From Salegentibacter lacus (lineage in GTDB: Bacteria > Bacteroidota > Bacteroidia > Flavobacteriales > Flavobacteriaceae), in contig NZ_JAIQZB010000001.1 in NCBI RefSeq assembly GCF_020164555.1, forward strand, positions 62,001 through 126,000: 64,000 bases of DNA, written 5' to 3'. The notes beneath the pieces are model-generated. The model was not told the origin of the DNA and ran no database searches. It saw only the letters and a program-made list of their open reading frames with translations. Made by a program: the position numbers and the translations under genes. Positions within the stretch are counted from its first letter, which is position 1, and every line of letters starts with the position of its first letter. This document shows positions 1 through 8,145 of this stretch, in pieces.

Positions 1-1
1 C

Positions 2-118
2 GATGTCGCACGTTTTGTAGCCGATGCGGAGGCCATTTATAGTTACGAAGGAACAAAAGAAATTAATTCGCTCATTGTAGGCCGTGCCATTACCGGGTAC
101 AGCGCCTTTGTGAGCTAA
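2..118 (+). CDS. Acyl-CoA dehydrogenase family, C-terminal end (glutaryl-CoA dehydrogenase-like)
   Basis: Only the last 38 codons lie in the window; the gene starts upstream. The visible tail contains [18 protein letters not shown], which resembles the C-terminal helix of acyl-CoA dehydrogenases and most closely that of glutaryl-CoA dehydrogenases, where a YEGT-x-x-x-x-x-L-I-x-GR-x-ITG pattern contacts FAD and substrate. If that subfamily is right, the enzyme oxidises and decarboxylates glutaryl-CoA to crotonyl-CoA and passes electrons to ETF, whose genes lie near 25-27 kb. It ends 29 bases before ghrA on the same strand, so the two may share a transcript. Family assignment is good, subfamily is an inference from 38 residues. 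Confidence 0.7.
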   Translation, partial: DVARFVADAEAIYSYEGTKEINSLIVGRAITGYSAFVS

Positions 119-147
119 ATATTAACCATTCAAAAAAATAAATAAGA

Positions 148-1077
148 ATGTCATTTTTAGTTGTTAGTCCGGGAAAAGACCCGAAAGCTTGGGTTGAAGC
201 TTTAAAAAATCAACATCCAGGTATGGATATTTATGTGTATCCCGAAGATCACGATAAGGAAGAAGTAGAGTTTGCCTTAACCTGGAACCACCCTCGAGGA
301 ATTTTTCAAAACTACCCAAATCTTAAAGTTATTGCATCTATGGGTGCAGGGGTAGACCATATTACCAGTGATGAAGAGCTTCCGGAAAATGTAAAGATCA
401 CCAAAGTGGTAGATGAACGTTTGGAAGAAGATATGGGAACTTTTGTGCTAAGCCTTGTTTTGGCTCACCAAAGAAACCTTTTACATTATAGGGAAAGCCA
501 AATTAACGAGAAATGGGAACCTGTTCCTTACACTAGAAATAACGATGTTAAGGTTGGAATTTTAGGGATAGGTAATCTTGGACAAAGTGTAGCCAATAGT
601 TTACTAAAAAACGGTTTCCAGGTTATAGGATTTTCAAAGCATAAAAAAGAATTTGAAAACGTAGAAAGCTTTGCCGGAGAAGATGAATTAGATGATTTTC
701 TAGAGCAGTCCAATATTTTGATAAATATGTTACCCTTAACTCCTGAAACTGAAAAAATTCTCAACAAAGAATTATTCGAAAAATTACCCGAAGGAGCTTA
801 TGTAATAAATGTTGCCCGTGGTGAACATTTAGTGGAACAGGATCTACTTGCTAAAGTAGACGACGGCCATCTTTCTGGTGCTGCATTAGATGTATTTTGG
901 GAAGAACCTATAAGAGACGAACACCCATTTTGGAAACATTCTAAAATTAGGGTTACACCTCACATTGCCAGTGTTACACACCCAAATTCTGTAGTTCCTC
1001 AAATAATAGAGAACTATGAGAGAATGAAAGACGACGAAGAACTAAAAAACGTAGTTAAACGAGATAGAGGATACTAA
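148..1077 (+). CDS. ghrA: Glyoxylate/hydroxypyruvate reductase A (D-2-hydroxyacid dehydrogenase)
   Basis: A 309-residue cytoplasmic NAD(P)H-dependent reductase that should convert glyoxylate to glycolate and hydroxypyruvate to glycerate. The Rossmann motif GILGIGNLGQSV lies near residue 137, the catalytic Arg sits in NVARGEHLVEQDLL, the Glu in the FWEEP region and the catalytic His in TPHIASVTHP. Length, the MGAGVDHI segment near residue 65, the LPEGAYVINVARG segment and the RDRGY terminus all follow the GhrA subfamily rather than the longer SerA or LdhA types. It starts with ATG 29 bases after the acyl-CoA dehydrogenase and is followed 15 bases later by a universal stress protein, which suggests one transcription unit. 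Exact substrate preference cannot be read from the sequence. Confidence 0.85.
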   Translation: MSFLVVSPGKDPKAWVEALKNQHPGMDIYVYPEDHDKEEVEFALTWNHPRGIFQNYPNLKVIASMGAGVDHITSDEELPENVKITKVVDERLEEDMGTFVLSLVLAHQRNLLHYRESQINEKWEPVPYTRNNDVKVGILGIGNLGQSVANSLLKNGFQVIGFSKHKKEFENVESFAGEDELDDFLEQSNILINMLPLTPETEKILNKELFEKLPEGAYVINVARGEHLVEQDLLAKVDDGHLSGAALDVFWEEPIRDEHPFWKHSKIRVTPHIASVTHPNSVVPQIIENYERMKDDEELKNVVKRDRGY

Positions 1078-1092
1078 TCAAAACTTCAGCCT

Positions 1093-1545
1093 ATGAAAAC
1101 CTTTAAAAATATTCTTGTAGCAGTAGATTTTAATGATGCTGTTGGAGAACTAATCTCATACGCTGAAAGTATTGCAGAAAAATTCGGGGCAAAGATCTGG
1201 GTGGTCCACGTGGCCGCCCCAGATCCCGATTTTGTAGGATACGATACAGGCCCCCAATACATAAGGGACATGCGTGCCGATGAACTGAAAGACGAGCATA
1301 AAGAATTACAGCAAATTCGAGATATGTTTATTGACAAAAACATAGAATCTGATGCGCTTTTAATTCAGGGTTCTACCGTTGAAACGGTGCTTGAAGAAGC
1401 CAAAAAATTGAAAGCAGATATTTTAATTGTGGGCACCCATAAACACAGTTTTTTCTATAATCTTTTTGCTGAAAGTGTTTCGGTTGAATTGTTTAAAAAT
1501 TCTGAAATCCCGGTGCTTTCTATTCCTATTGAAGGAGAGAAATAA
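1093..1545 (+). CDS. Universal stress protein, UspA family
   Basis: A 150-residue single-domain Usp protein. It opens with the usual beta strand KNILVAVDFND, and the distal region has an ADILIVGTHKHS segment followed by a SVELFKNSEIPVLSIPI ending. The nucleotide-binding pattern G-x2-G-x9-G-(S/T) is incomplete: the GTHKHS stretch lacks the later glycines, so ATP binding is doubtful. Proteins of this family are soluble and accumulate under starvation or oxidative stress; their biochemical role is mostly unknown. Position 15 bases after ghrA suggests cotranscription. The ATG start agrees with family N-termini. Confidence 0.85.
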   Translation: MKTFKNILVAVDFNDAVGELISYAESIAEKFGAKIWVVHVAAPDPDFVGYDTGPQYIRDMRADELKDEHKELQQIRDMFIDKNIESDALLIQGSTVETVLEEAKKLKADILIVGTHKHSFFYNLFAESVSVELFKNSEIPVLSIPIEGEK

Positions 1546-1616
1546 CTTCACGCAGCTAGATTATACTTTTTTGCTGAATTAAATTCCATTAATTTTATTG
1601 ATCGAAATAAGTCACA

Positions 1617-2555
1617 ATGATCAGTAAAGAAGAGTTTACAAAACTACATTCAGAAATTTCATCTTACATTCACCGCACCCCGGTGTTAACTTCAGATTTA
1701 TTAAACCAAATAGCCGAAACTGAAATCTTCTTTAAATGTGAGAATTTTCAGAAAATGGGAGCTTTTAAAATGCGCGGTGCTACAGCTGCAATTTTAGCTT
1801 TAAGCGATAAAGAAAGAGCGAAGGGAGTGGTAACGCATTCTTCGGGAAATTTTGCCCAGGCCGTTTCACTATCGGCAAAAAGTTTAGGTATCCCTGCTTA
1901 TATTGTGATGCCATCTTCTGCACCACAAGTGAAAAAAAACGCGGTAAAAACCTACGGCGGCCAGATCACTGAATGTGTACCCAACCTTAAAGCACGTGAA
2001 GCAGCTGCCGAAAAAATACAAAAAGAAACCGGCGCTACTTTTCTACACCCATCAAATGATCTCAATGTGATTTACGGTCAGGGAACTGCGGCCAAGGAAC
2101 TGCTGGAAGATTTCCCTGAATTAGATGTTATAATTACTCCCGTTGGTGGTGGCGGACTTATAGCCGGAACTGCACTTGCGGTGAATTTTTATGCTGAAAA
2201 TTGCAAAACTATTGGGGCAGAACCTTTTGAAGTTGACGATGCCTATCGTTCTTTAAAAAGCGGTAAAATTGAATTCAATGAAACCACCAATACCATCGCA
2301 GACGGATTGAAAACAAATCTCGGCGATAAGAATTTCCCGATTATAAGAGACAATGTTTCCGAAATTATCCGGGTAGAAGAGGATGAAATCATCGCGGCTA
2401 TGAAACTCATTTGGGAACGTATGAAGATTGTGGTAGAACCTTCCAGCGCGGTAGCATTTGCTGCAGTTTTGCGTGAAAAAGAGAAATTCCGAGGCAAAAA
2501 AGTGGGGATTATCATTTCTGGTGGAAATGTAGATTTAAGTAATTTGCCTTTTTAA
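1617..2555 (+). CDS. PLP-dependent threonine/serine dehydratase or serine racemase-like enzyme
   Basis: A 312-residue fold-type II pyridoxal-phosphate enzyme. The Schiff-base lysine is Lys51 in FQKMGAFKMRGA, the substrate-binding SSGNFAQA loop follows, and the phosphate-binding glycine loop is VGGGGLIAG near residue 176. It lacks the C-terminal ACT-like regulatory domain of biosynthetic IlvA, so it belongs with the short catabolic dehydratases and serine racemases. The likely reaction is deamination of L-threonine or L-serine to the 2-oxoacid, or serine racemisation; these cannot be separated from sequence alone. It starts 71 bases after the stress protein and is followed by a convergent DinB gene, so it ends its transcription unit. 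Confidence 0.85.
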   Translation: MISKEEFTKLHSEISSYIHRTPVLTSDLLNQIAETEIFFKCENFQKMGAFKMRGATAAILALSDKERAKGVVTHSSGNFAQAVSLSAKSLGIPAYIVMPSSAPQVKKNAVKTYGGQITECVPNLKAREAAAEKIQKETGATFLHPSNDLNVIYGQGTAAKELLEDFPELDVIITPVGGGGLIAGTALAVNFYAENCKTIGAEPFEVDDAYRSLKSGKIEFNETTNTIADGLKTNLGDKNFPIIRDNVSEIIRVEEDEIIAAMKLIWERMKIVVEPSSAVAFAAVLREKEKFRGKKVGIIISGGNVDLSNLPF

Positions 2556-2594
2556 ATTATCACTCAATTATAGCACTCCTAAGAGTTTTTTTAT

Positions 2595-2624
2595 CGTCAT
2601 TCTGAATTCATTTCAGGATCTAAG
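2595..2624. repeat. Dispersed palindromic repeat core, copy 1, overlapping the 3' end of the DinB gene
   Basis: On the minus strand this reads CTTAGATCCTGAA then ATGAATTCAGAATGACG, an imperfect inverted repeat of TCCTGAA and TTCAGAA. Near-identical cores occur at 7642-7671, 17931-17961, 37891-37920 and 48749-48777. Here the repeat contributes the last codons of the neighbouring minus-strand gene. No flanking terminal inverted repeats are obvious at this copy. Confidence 0.8.
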
Positions 2625-3127
2625 TGCTTTAAAACACTCACCGTTACCAAAAGTTGTCCGACGTGTCGCTGACTATGTTCTGCTGCGTGAAAAAGCAAAC
2701 CAATTACTGTTGAAGGTAATTCCTTTCTCCCTACCGGTCTAAAATCCGTCAGGATATTTTCGGGCGTATTTTTAAGAAAATTGAGTGCTTCGTCTACTTT
2801 TTCCTGAAAATTCTGCACAAGGAATTCAACGGAAATTTCATCATTCGGTATCCCTTCATTTTCTAAGTACTGAAATTGGGTTTCCGATAGTTTTTCGGCT
2901 TTAGCGTAAGTCAGCATCCTATCTATTACGCCGGTTAAATGTTGTAAATGAAATCCAACGGAAGCCCTTCCTAAAGTTATTTTCCATAGCAATTCTTTCG
3001 GAAAACTCTCCATATACTCTTCCACTTCTTCTCGTGACTGTAATAATGCGTGTGCCGCGGGTTGCAACAAATCGGGAATTTCAGTAACTTTTCCCCTTAA
3101 CCAAACTTCTGGCTTACTTTTATTCAT
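2597..3127 (-). CDS. DinB-like/YfiT-type four-helix protein
   Basis: A 176-residue protein of the DinB/YfiT superfamily, a four-helix bundle that usually carries a three-histidine metal site. The helices and likely ligands are visible as GFHLQHLTGVIDRML near the first third and LLFHAAEHSQRHVGQLL near the end. Members include bacillithiol S-transferases and many proteins of unknown reaction; no specific substrate can be assigned. The final residues LDPEMNSE and the stop codon come from the dispersed repeat at 2595-2624, so the original C-terminus was probably different. On the minus strand a sequence TAAGTTTG at 3162-3169 fits a Bacteroidetes -7 element upstream of the ATG. Confidence 0.75.
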   Translation of the reverse strand: MNKSKPEVWLRGKVTEIPDLLQPAAHALLQSREEVEEYMESFPKELLWKITLGRASVGFHLQHLTGVIDRMLTYAKAEKLSETQFQYLENEGIPNDEISVEFLVQNFQEKVDEALNFLKNTPENILTDFRPVGRKELPSTVIGLLFHAAEHSQRHVGQLLVTVSVLKHLDPEMNSE

Positions 3128-3278
3128 TTTTCAAGAATTTATATTTAGAAAAATCTCAAATCAAACTTACTGGAAAAGTCGCCAATTGGATAAAATAATG
3201 ACCAAATTTAAATCAGCTAATCCAATTAGAGCTTTTAAGCTTTTCATAGTATATTTAACCTCGTTAAAAAACCACACT

Positions 3279-6200
3279 ATGTTTAAAAAAATACTCCCGG
3301 TCCTCTTTTTAATATTGGCCGCTCCAAACCTGTTTTCACAAGAAAAAGAAGAAGAAAAGAAATGGGATGTTAATGATCCTTATTCTGACGATTGGAACAT
3401 TAAAGAAGTACCACTCAAAACCGATGAAGGCACCTGGATAAACCTCGATGTTTCCCCCGATGGAAAAACTATTGTTTTTGACCTTTTGGGTGATATTTAT
3501 AAAATGCCTGTAAGCGGTGGGAAAGCTGAAGTTCTAAGAACTGGGATGGCTTATGAAGTTCAGCCTCGTTTTAGTCCCGATGGCACTAAAATATCTTTCA
3601 CCAGCGATGCCGGTGGCGGGGACAACATTTGGATTATGAATGCCGATGGCGAAGATGCTAAACAACTTACCAAAGAAGATTTTAGGTTATTAAATAATGC
3701 CGTTTGGACACCTGATGGAAACGCGATCGTGGCCAGAAAGCATTTTACTTCCGGCCGTTCTTTGGGCGCCGGTGAAATGTGGTTATACCATATTGGCGGC
3801 GAAGGCGGTTTGCAACTTACCGAGCGTAAAAACGATCAGCAGGATGTAAACGAACCCAGCATTTCTCCCGATGGACGCTATCTTTATTACAGCGAAGATA
3901 TGTACCCCGGCGGAATGTTTCAGTACAATAAAGATCCTAATAAACAGATTTACGTAATAAAAAGATACGATTTTGAAACCGGTGAAAACACCACAATAAC
4001 CGGCGGTCCCGGCGGCGCAGCACGACCACAGGTCTCACCTGATGGGAAAAAACTTGCTTTTATAAAACGTATCAGAACGAAATCGGTTTTATACATTCAC
4101 GACCTGGAAACCGGGGAAGAATGGCCGGTTTACGATAAATTGAGCAAAGATCAACAGGAAGCCTGGGCTATTTTTGGCGTTTATCCCGGCTTTAGCTGGA
4201 TGCCTTCAGGAGAAGAAATCGTATTCTGGAGCGAGGGGAAAATCAACAAAGTAAATATTGAGAATTACAATTCTGAAGTGATCCCATTTGAGGTTGAAAA
4301 TACCATAGAAATCGCAGAAACCCATCACAGCGAACACCAGGTATTTTCAGAAGAATTCAACCCTAAAGTGATTCGTCACGCCGTTACTTCGCCTAACGGA
4401 AAAACCCTTATTTTTAACGCGGTTGGTTATCTATGGAAAAAATCTTTACCTAATGGAACACCTCAGCGAATTACAAACGGTGAAGATTTTGAATTCGAAC
4501 CCGCTTTTTCTCCTGACGGAAAGGAGATCGTTTATGTAACCTGGAATGATACGGAAATGGGCTCTTTAATGAAAGTTGGTTTAAACGGAAGGAATCCGCA
4601 GAAACTGACTTCAGAAAAAGGAATTTACAGAAACCCTGCTTTCTCGAATGATGGCGAACAAATTGTTTTTGTAAAGGAAAGAGGTAATAGTGACCAGGGA
4701 CAAACTTTTAGTAAAGAACCGGGAATATATACGATAAGTGCTTCCGGGGAAAATAAAGAGAGAATTCACGATTCGGGAGATTTCCCAATGTATAGCAAAG
4801 ACGATTCAAGAATTTTCTTTCAAACCGGTGGCGCGCTTATGGGCAGCCTGGAAAAAAGCTTAAAAAGTATAGATCTAACTGGAAACGACGAGCGTACACA
4901 TATCAACTCTAAACATGCTAACCGTATAGTTCCAAGCCCCGATAACAAATGGGTAGTTTTTAGCCATTTGCACCAGGCTTATTTAGCACCACTTACCCTA
5001 ACCGGGCGACCATTAGATTTAGACAATAACACTAAAACAATACCTGTCACCCAAATTACTAAAGATGCCGGGATGAACCTTCACTGGTCCAACAATAGCG
5101 AAAATGTGCACTGGACATTAGGGGATGAATATTTTACTAATAAAGTTTCAGAGCGATTTACCTTTCTGAAAAATTCACCAGATTCTATTCCCGATATTAC
5201 TGAAGAAGGCACAAAAATAGGGCTTCAGCTAAAAACAGATGTTCCAGAAGGGAAAATCGCTTTTATAAACGCCAGAATTATTACAATGGATGGCGATAAA
5301 GTAATTGAAAACGGAAGTATTGTAATTGAAGAAAACAAAATTATTTCTGTAGGAGAAGCTTCCGAAGTAAATATTCCGAACAATGCGAAAGTCTATGACC
5401 TGGAAGGAAAAACCATAATGCCGGGAATCGTAGATGCCCACGCTCATATTGGTGCTTTTAGATATGGCCTAACACCCAAAAAACACTGGCCTTTATATGC
5501 AAATATGGCTTTTGGAGTTACCACTGTTCACGATCCTTCGGCCTTAAGCGAAAGTATTTTTAGTATGGCAGAAATGGTGAAGGCCGGTGAAATGGTAGGA
5601 CCAAGAATTTATTCAACAGGAATTATTCTTTACGGTGCTGAAGGCGATTTTAAAGCCGTGATCAATAACCTGGACGATGCAAGATCTGCGCTAAGAAGAA
5701 CTAAAGCTTTTGGAGCGACTTCGGTAAAAAGCTACAACCAGCCGCGCCGTGAGCAGCGCCAGCAAATTATGCAGGCCGCAAATGAACTGGAAATGAATGT
5801 TGTTCCCGAGGGTGGAAGTACCTTTTTACACAATATGAATATGATCGTAGACGGGCACACCGGGATAGAACATAACATTCCAGTTGCGCCGGTTTATAAG
5901 GATGTAAAAACGCTTTGGGGAAATAGCAACACCGGTTATACCCCAACGCTGATTGTAAATTATGGCGGAATTAACGGCGAATATTATTTCTACGAAAAAG
6001 ATAATGTTTGGGAAAACAAACGTTTACTGAATTTCACTCCGCGACAAATTGTTGATTCCAGATCAAGACATCGCACCAAACTTCCACAGGAAGAATACGA
6101 AAACGGCCCAATTTTGGTTTCAGAGACAGCAAAAGAACTTTCTGATATTGGCGTAAAAGTTAACCTCGGTGCTCACGGGCAGTTACAGGGACTTGGAGCA

Positions 6201-6572
6201 CACTGGGAACTTTGGTTACTGCAAATGGGCGGAATGACCAATATGGAAGCCTTACAGGCCGCTACAATAAACGGTGCTGAATATATTGGAATGGGTAGCG
6301 AAATTGGATCTTTAGAAGAGGGCAAACTAGCCGACCTGATTGTTCTGGAGGAAAACCCTTTGGAAGATATTCGTAATTCTGAATCGGTTATTTATACTAT
6401 GGTAAACGGTAGATTATACGATGCTGAAACAATGAACGAAATTGGAAATAACCCGGAAGAACGCGGTGAATTTTATTGGGAAGATAACAAATACAATGCA
6501 GCTTTCCCGTGGCACGAAAGCACTCAGAGTTTTACCGCTCCCGGTTGTACCTGCCATAGATTGACTAATTAA
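3279..6572 (+). CDS. Secreted beta-propeller (PD40/TolB-like) plus amidohydrolase fusion protein
   Basis: A 1097-residue exported protein. I chose the ATG at 3279 because it opens a typical signal peptide (MFKKILPVLFLILAAPNLFS, cleaved before QEK); an in-frame ATG 93 bases upstream gives an unlikely N-terminus. Residues about 60-600 hold repeated PD40 blades with the SPDG signature (VSPDGKTI, FSPDGTKI, ISPDGRYL, FSPDGKEI). From about residue 660 an amidohydrolase domain starts, with the metal-site PGIVDAHAHIGAF and later EHN and GAHGQ histidines. This architecture is widespread in Bacteroidetes and is annotated as amidohydrolase or imidazolonepropionase-like; natural substrates are unknown, peptides or cyclic amides being usual guesses. 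It ends PGCTCHRLTN, with two close cysteines. Confidence 0.85.
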   Translation: MFKKILPVLFLILAAPNLFSQEKEEEKKWDVNDPYSDDWNIKEVPLKTDEGTWINLDVSPDGKTIVFDLLGDIYKMPVSGGKAEVLRTGMAYEVQPRFSPDGTKISFTSDAGGGDNIWIMNADGEDAKQLTKEDFRLLNNAVWTPDGNAIVARKHFTSGRSLGAGEMWLYHIGGEGGLQLTERKNDQQDVNEPSISPDGRYLYYSEDMYPGGMFQYNKDPNKQIYVIKRYDFETGENTTITGGPGGAARPQVSPDGKKLAFIKRIRTKSVLYIHDLETGEEWPVYDKLSKDQQEAWAIFGVYPGFSWMPSGEEIVFWSEGKINKVNIENYNSEVIPFEVENTIEIAETHHSEHQVFSEEFNPKVIRHAVTSPNGKTLIFNAVGYLWKKSLPNGTPQRITNGEDFEFEPAFSPDGKEIVYVTWNDTEMGSLMKVGLNGRNPQKLTSEKGIYRNPAFSNDGEQIVFVKERGNSDQGQTFSKEPGIYTISASGENKERIHDSGDFPMYSKDDSRIFFQTGGALMGSLEKSLKSIDLTGNDERTHINSKHANRIVPSPDNKWVVFSHLHQAYLAPLTLTGRPLDLDNNTKTIPVTQITKDAGMNLHWSNNSENVHWTLGDEYFTNKVSERFTFLKNSPDSIPDITEEGTKIGLQLKTDVPEGKIAFINARIITMDGDKVIENGSIVIEENKIISVGEASEVNIPNNAKVYDLEGKTIMPGIVDAHAHIGAFRYGLTPKKHWPLYANMAFGVTTVHDPSALSESIFSMAEMVKAGEMVGPRIYSTGIILYGAEGDFKAVINNLDDARSALRRTKAFGATSVKSYNQPRREQRQQIMQAANELEMNVVPEGGSTFLHNMNMIVDGHTGIEHNIPVAPVYKDVKTLWGNSNTGYTPTLIVNYGGINGEYYFYEKDNVWENKRLLNFTPRQIVDSRSRHRTKLPQEEYENGPILVSETAKELSDIGVKVNLGAHGQLQGLGAHWELWLLQMGGMTNMEALQAATINGAEYIGMGSEIGSLEEGKLADLIVLEENPLEDIRNSESVIYTMVNGRLYDAETMNEIGNNPEERGEFYWEDNKYNAAFPWHESTQSFTAPGCTCHRLTN

Positions 6573-6681
6573 AAAACCACAAGCTGGATAGTTAGATTTA
6601 AGTTCTTGCTTAAACAAACCGAATTTGGTAACTTTTAAAGCAAATTAACTATCCAGTTTCTATGCTGAAATATGAAATTTT

Positions 6682-7020
6682 ATGAGAAGGGTTAAATTTG
6701 GAAAGCTTTTCACTCACAGAAAAATAGATGAAAGTATCATTCGTGAACATCTTGCGCTAGAGCGGACGAAGCTTGCAAATGAACGCACGCTGCTCTCATA
6801 TACCCAGGCGGCACTTTATTTTCTACTAGGTGGTCTTGCGTTAATTCAGTTAAAGGAATATGAGGAGATGCATTACATTGGTTACCTGGCTTTGGTTTTC
6901 TCTGTGCTTTTTGTCACCGTGGGCATCTGGCGGTTTATAGTTCTGAAGAATAAAATGAAGGATTTGCTGAAAGGAAAAGTAGAATCTTCTGCCGAGGAGG
7001 AAGGAGAACCCCAAGAATAA
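6682..7020 (+). CDS. DUF202/YidH-family small membrane protein
   Basis: A 112-residue protein with the DUF202 signature RTKLANERTLLSYTQAAL followed by two predicted membrane segments (about residues 48-65 and 72-92) and a charged C-terminal tail KVESSAEEEGEPQE. The family is common in bacteria and is related to YidH; the function is unknown, although in eukaryotes a related domain is part of the VTC complex. It stands 109 bases after the amidohydrolase gene and has no clear partner. Confidence 0.8.
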   Translation: MRRVKFGKLFTHRKIDESIIREHLALERTKLANERTLLSYTQAALYFLLGGLALIQLKEYEEMHYIGYLALVFSVLFVTVGIWRFIVLKNKMKDLLKGKVESSAEEEGEPQE

Positions 7021-7175
7021 TTTCTAACCTAATCAGAAAAACAAATAACACACTATATCAATTTCTTTTGATGAATCTAATGTTTTATTATGCATTTTAA
7101 ATAGTTTCAAGTCACACTCCTGGAGTCTAAAACAGAAACAGTATACGCTACAACTTTAAAACATAACAACTCCAA

Positions 7176-7544
7176 TTGCAAACATTCACCCATTATTTCC
7201 TTCATTTTATAGCTATTGGCGCTATTGCCTGGTTTTACGATAGAAAGAACTGGAAAAAGAACTGGCTAATTTTACTCGCCACGATGGCCGTAGATTTGGA
7301 TCACGTTTTTGCCGATCCATTATTTGACCCGATGCGCTGCGGAATTGGCTACCATCCCTTACATTCTCATTTTGCAATTATCGGCTATGTTTTAGGGGTT
7401 CTTTTTATTAAAAATAAGCTTCTGAAGTTAATATTCATCGGTTTGCTCTTTCATATGCTTACCGATTTTATAGATTGTCTCTGGATGTTTTCTAAATGTG
7501 GGGAATGCTATACTTCTTCGGAAATTTACAATTCGTTTAATTGA
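7176..7544 (+). CDS. DUF6122-like integral membrane protein
   Basis: About 122 residues, mostly hydrophobic, with His and Asp residues at helix ends: FTHYFLHF, TMAVDLDHVFADP, YHPLHSHF, FHMLTDFIDCLW. The DLDH...HPLHSH...HMLTD arrangement is reminiscent of the YdjM/LexA-regulated metal-dependent hydrolase superfamily, and in flavobacteria such proteins are labelled DUF6122. Function unknown. The start is uncertain: the first in-frame start is a TTG at 7176 and no ATG precedes the conserved helix. Confidence 0.65.
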   Translation: MQTFTHYFLHFIAIGAIAWFYDRKNWKKNWLILLATMAVDLDHVFADPLFDPMRCGIGYHPLHSHFAIIGYVLGVLFIKNKLLKLIFIGLLFHMLTDFIDCLWMFSKCGECYTSSEIYNSFN

Positions 7545-7596
7545 AGTTTTCTGAAACAAGAAATAGAAATTTTTAAAATAGATTTAATTTCTTCAA

Positions 7597-7692
7597 ACTG
7601 TCCCAAAGCTTCGTATTTATAAGACAATTATTAACCTACGACTTAGATCCTGAAACCAGTTCAGGATGACGGTTTTAAAATTTTTAGACAGT
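7597..7692. repeat. Dispersed palindromic element, copy 2, with terminal inverted repeats
   Basis: The element is bounded by ACTGTC (7597-7602) and GACAGT (7687-7692) and contains the core CTTAGATCCTGAAACC plus AGTTCAGGATGACG at 7642-7671. It fills most of the gap between the DUF6122 gene and the terminator of the DUF779 gene. Its inner left part resembles the first module of the copy at 17861-17986. Confidence 0.65.
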
Positions 7693-7716
7693 CACAGAAG
7701 TCTAAATTTAACGCAT

Positions 7717-7768
7717 AAAAAAGCCCAAAAACCAAAATATTTAGGGGAATATTCGGTCTTCAGGCTTT
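7717..7768 (-). terminator. Rho-independent terminator for the DUF779/aldehyde dehydrogenase operon
   Basis: AGCCCAAAAACC (7722-7733) pairs with GGTCTTCAGGCT (7755-7766) through GC and GU pairs; on the minus strand it is followed by a T run. It lies 15 bases past the stop of the DUF779 gene. Confidence 0.65.
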
Positions 7769-7782
7769 CGTCTAAGCAACAA

Positions 7783-8142
7783 TTAAGAGTTTAAATTTTT
7801 GTTTTCTTCATCATTAAGCATTCTTGATTTTATAAGAAAACGGTAACCGGTTGGGATATCCAGGGAAAAACTGCCTCCCCTGCCCTTTACAATATCTACG
7901 GTGAGATGGGTGTGTTTCCAATACTCGAACTGGTCGTGACTCATATAAAATTTCACTCCGCCAACTTCACCCATCAAAATATCATTATCGTCTATATAGA
8001 AATCTTCTTTGGGCAATAACATAGGGGAAGACCCGTCGCAACAGCCACCGCTTTGGTGAAAGATCACCTCGCCGTGCTGCTGCTTGAGTTCTTGCAGCAA
8101 TTTATCTGCTTCCTGAGTTATTTCTACTCGTTTAAATTCCAT
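7783..8142 (-). CDS. DUF779 protein associated with aldehyde dehydrogenase
   Basis: A 119-residue soluble protein with the DUF779 hallmarks: FHQSGGCCDGSSPML near residue 28, the VGGVKFYMS segment, and the KGRGGSFSLD and GYRFLIKSRML motifs near the end. DUF779 genes are typically found next to acetaldehyde dehydrogenase genes, and here only 3 bases separate it from one. The adjacent cysteines suggest metal or thiol chemistry, but the function is not established. The unit is probably controlled by the divergent AraC regulator at 9758. Confidence 0.85.
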   Translation of the reverse strand: MEFKRVEITQEADKLLQELKQQHGEVIFHQSGGCCDGSSPMLLPKEDFYIDDNDILMGEVGGVKFYMSHDQFEYWKHTHLTVDIVKGRGGSFSLDIPTGYRFLIKSRMLNDEENKNLNS

Positions 8143-8145
8143 ATT

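Noticed and set aside
3182-3196. Half-site of the S24 operator (ATTGGATAAA) upstream of the amidohydrolase gene
   Set aside because: Only 10 bases match in AT-rich DNA and no second arm is present.
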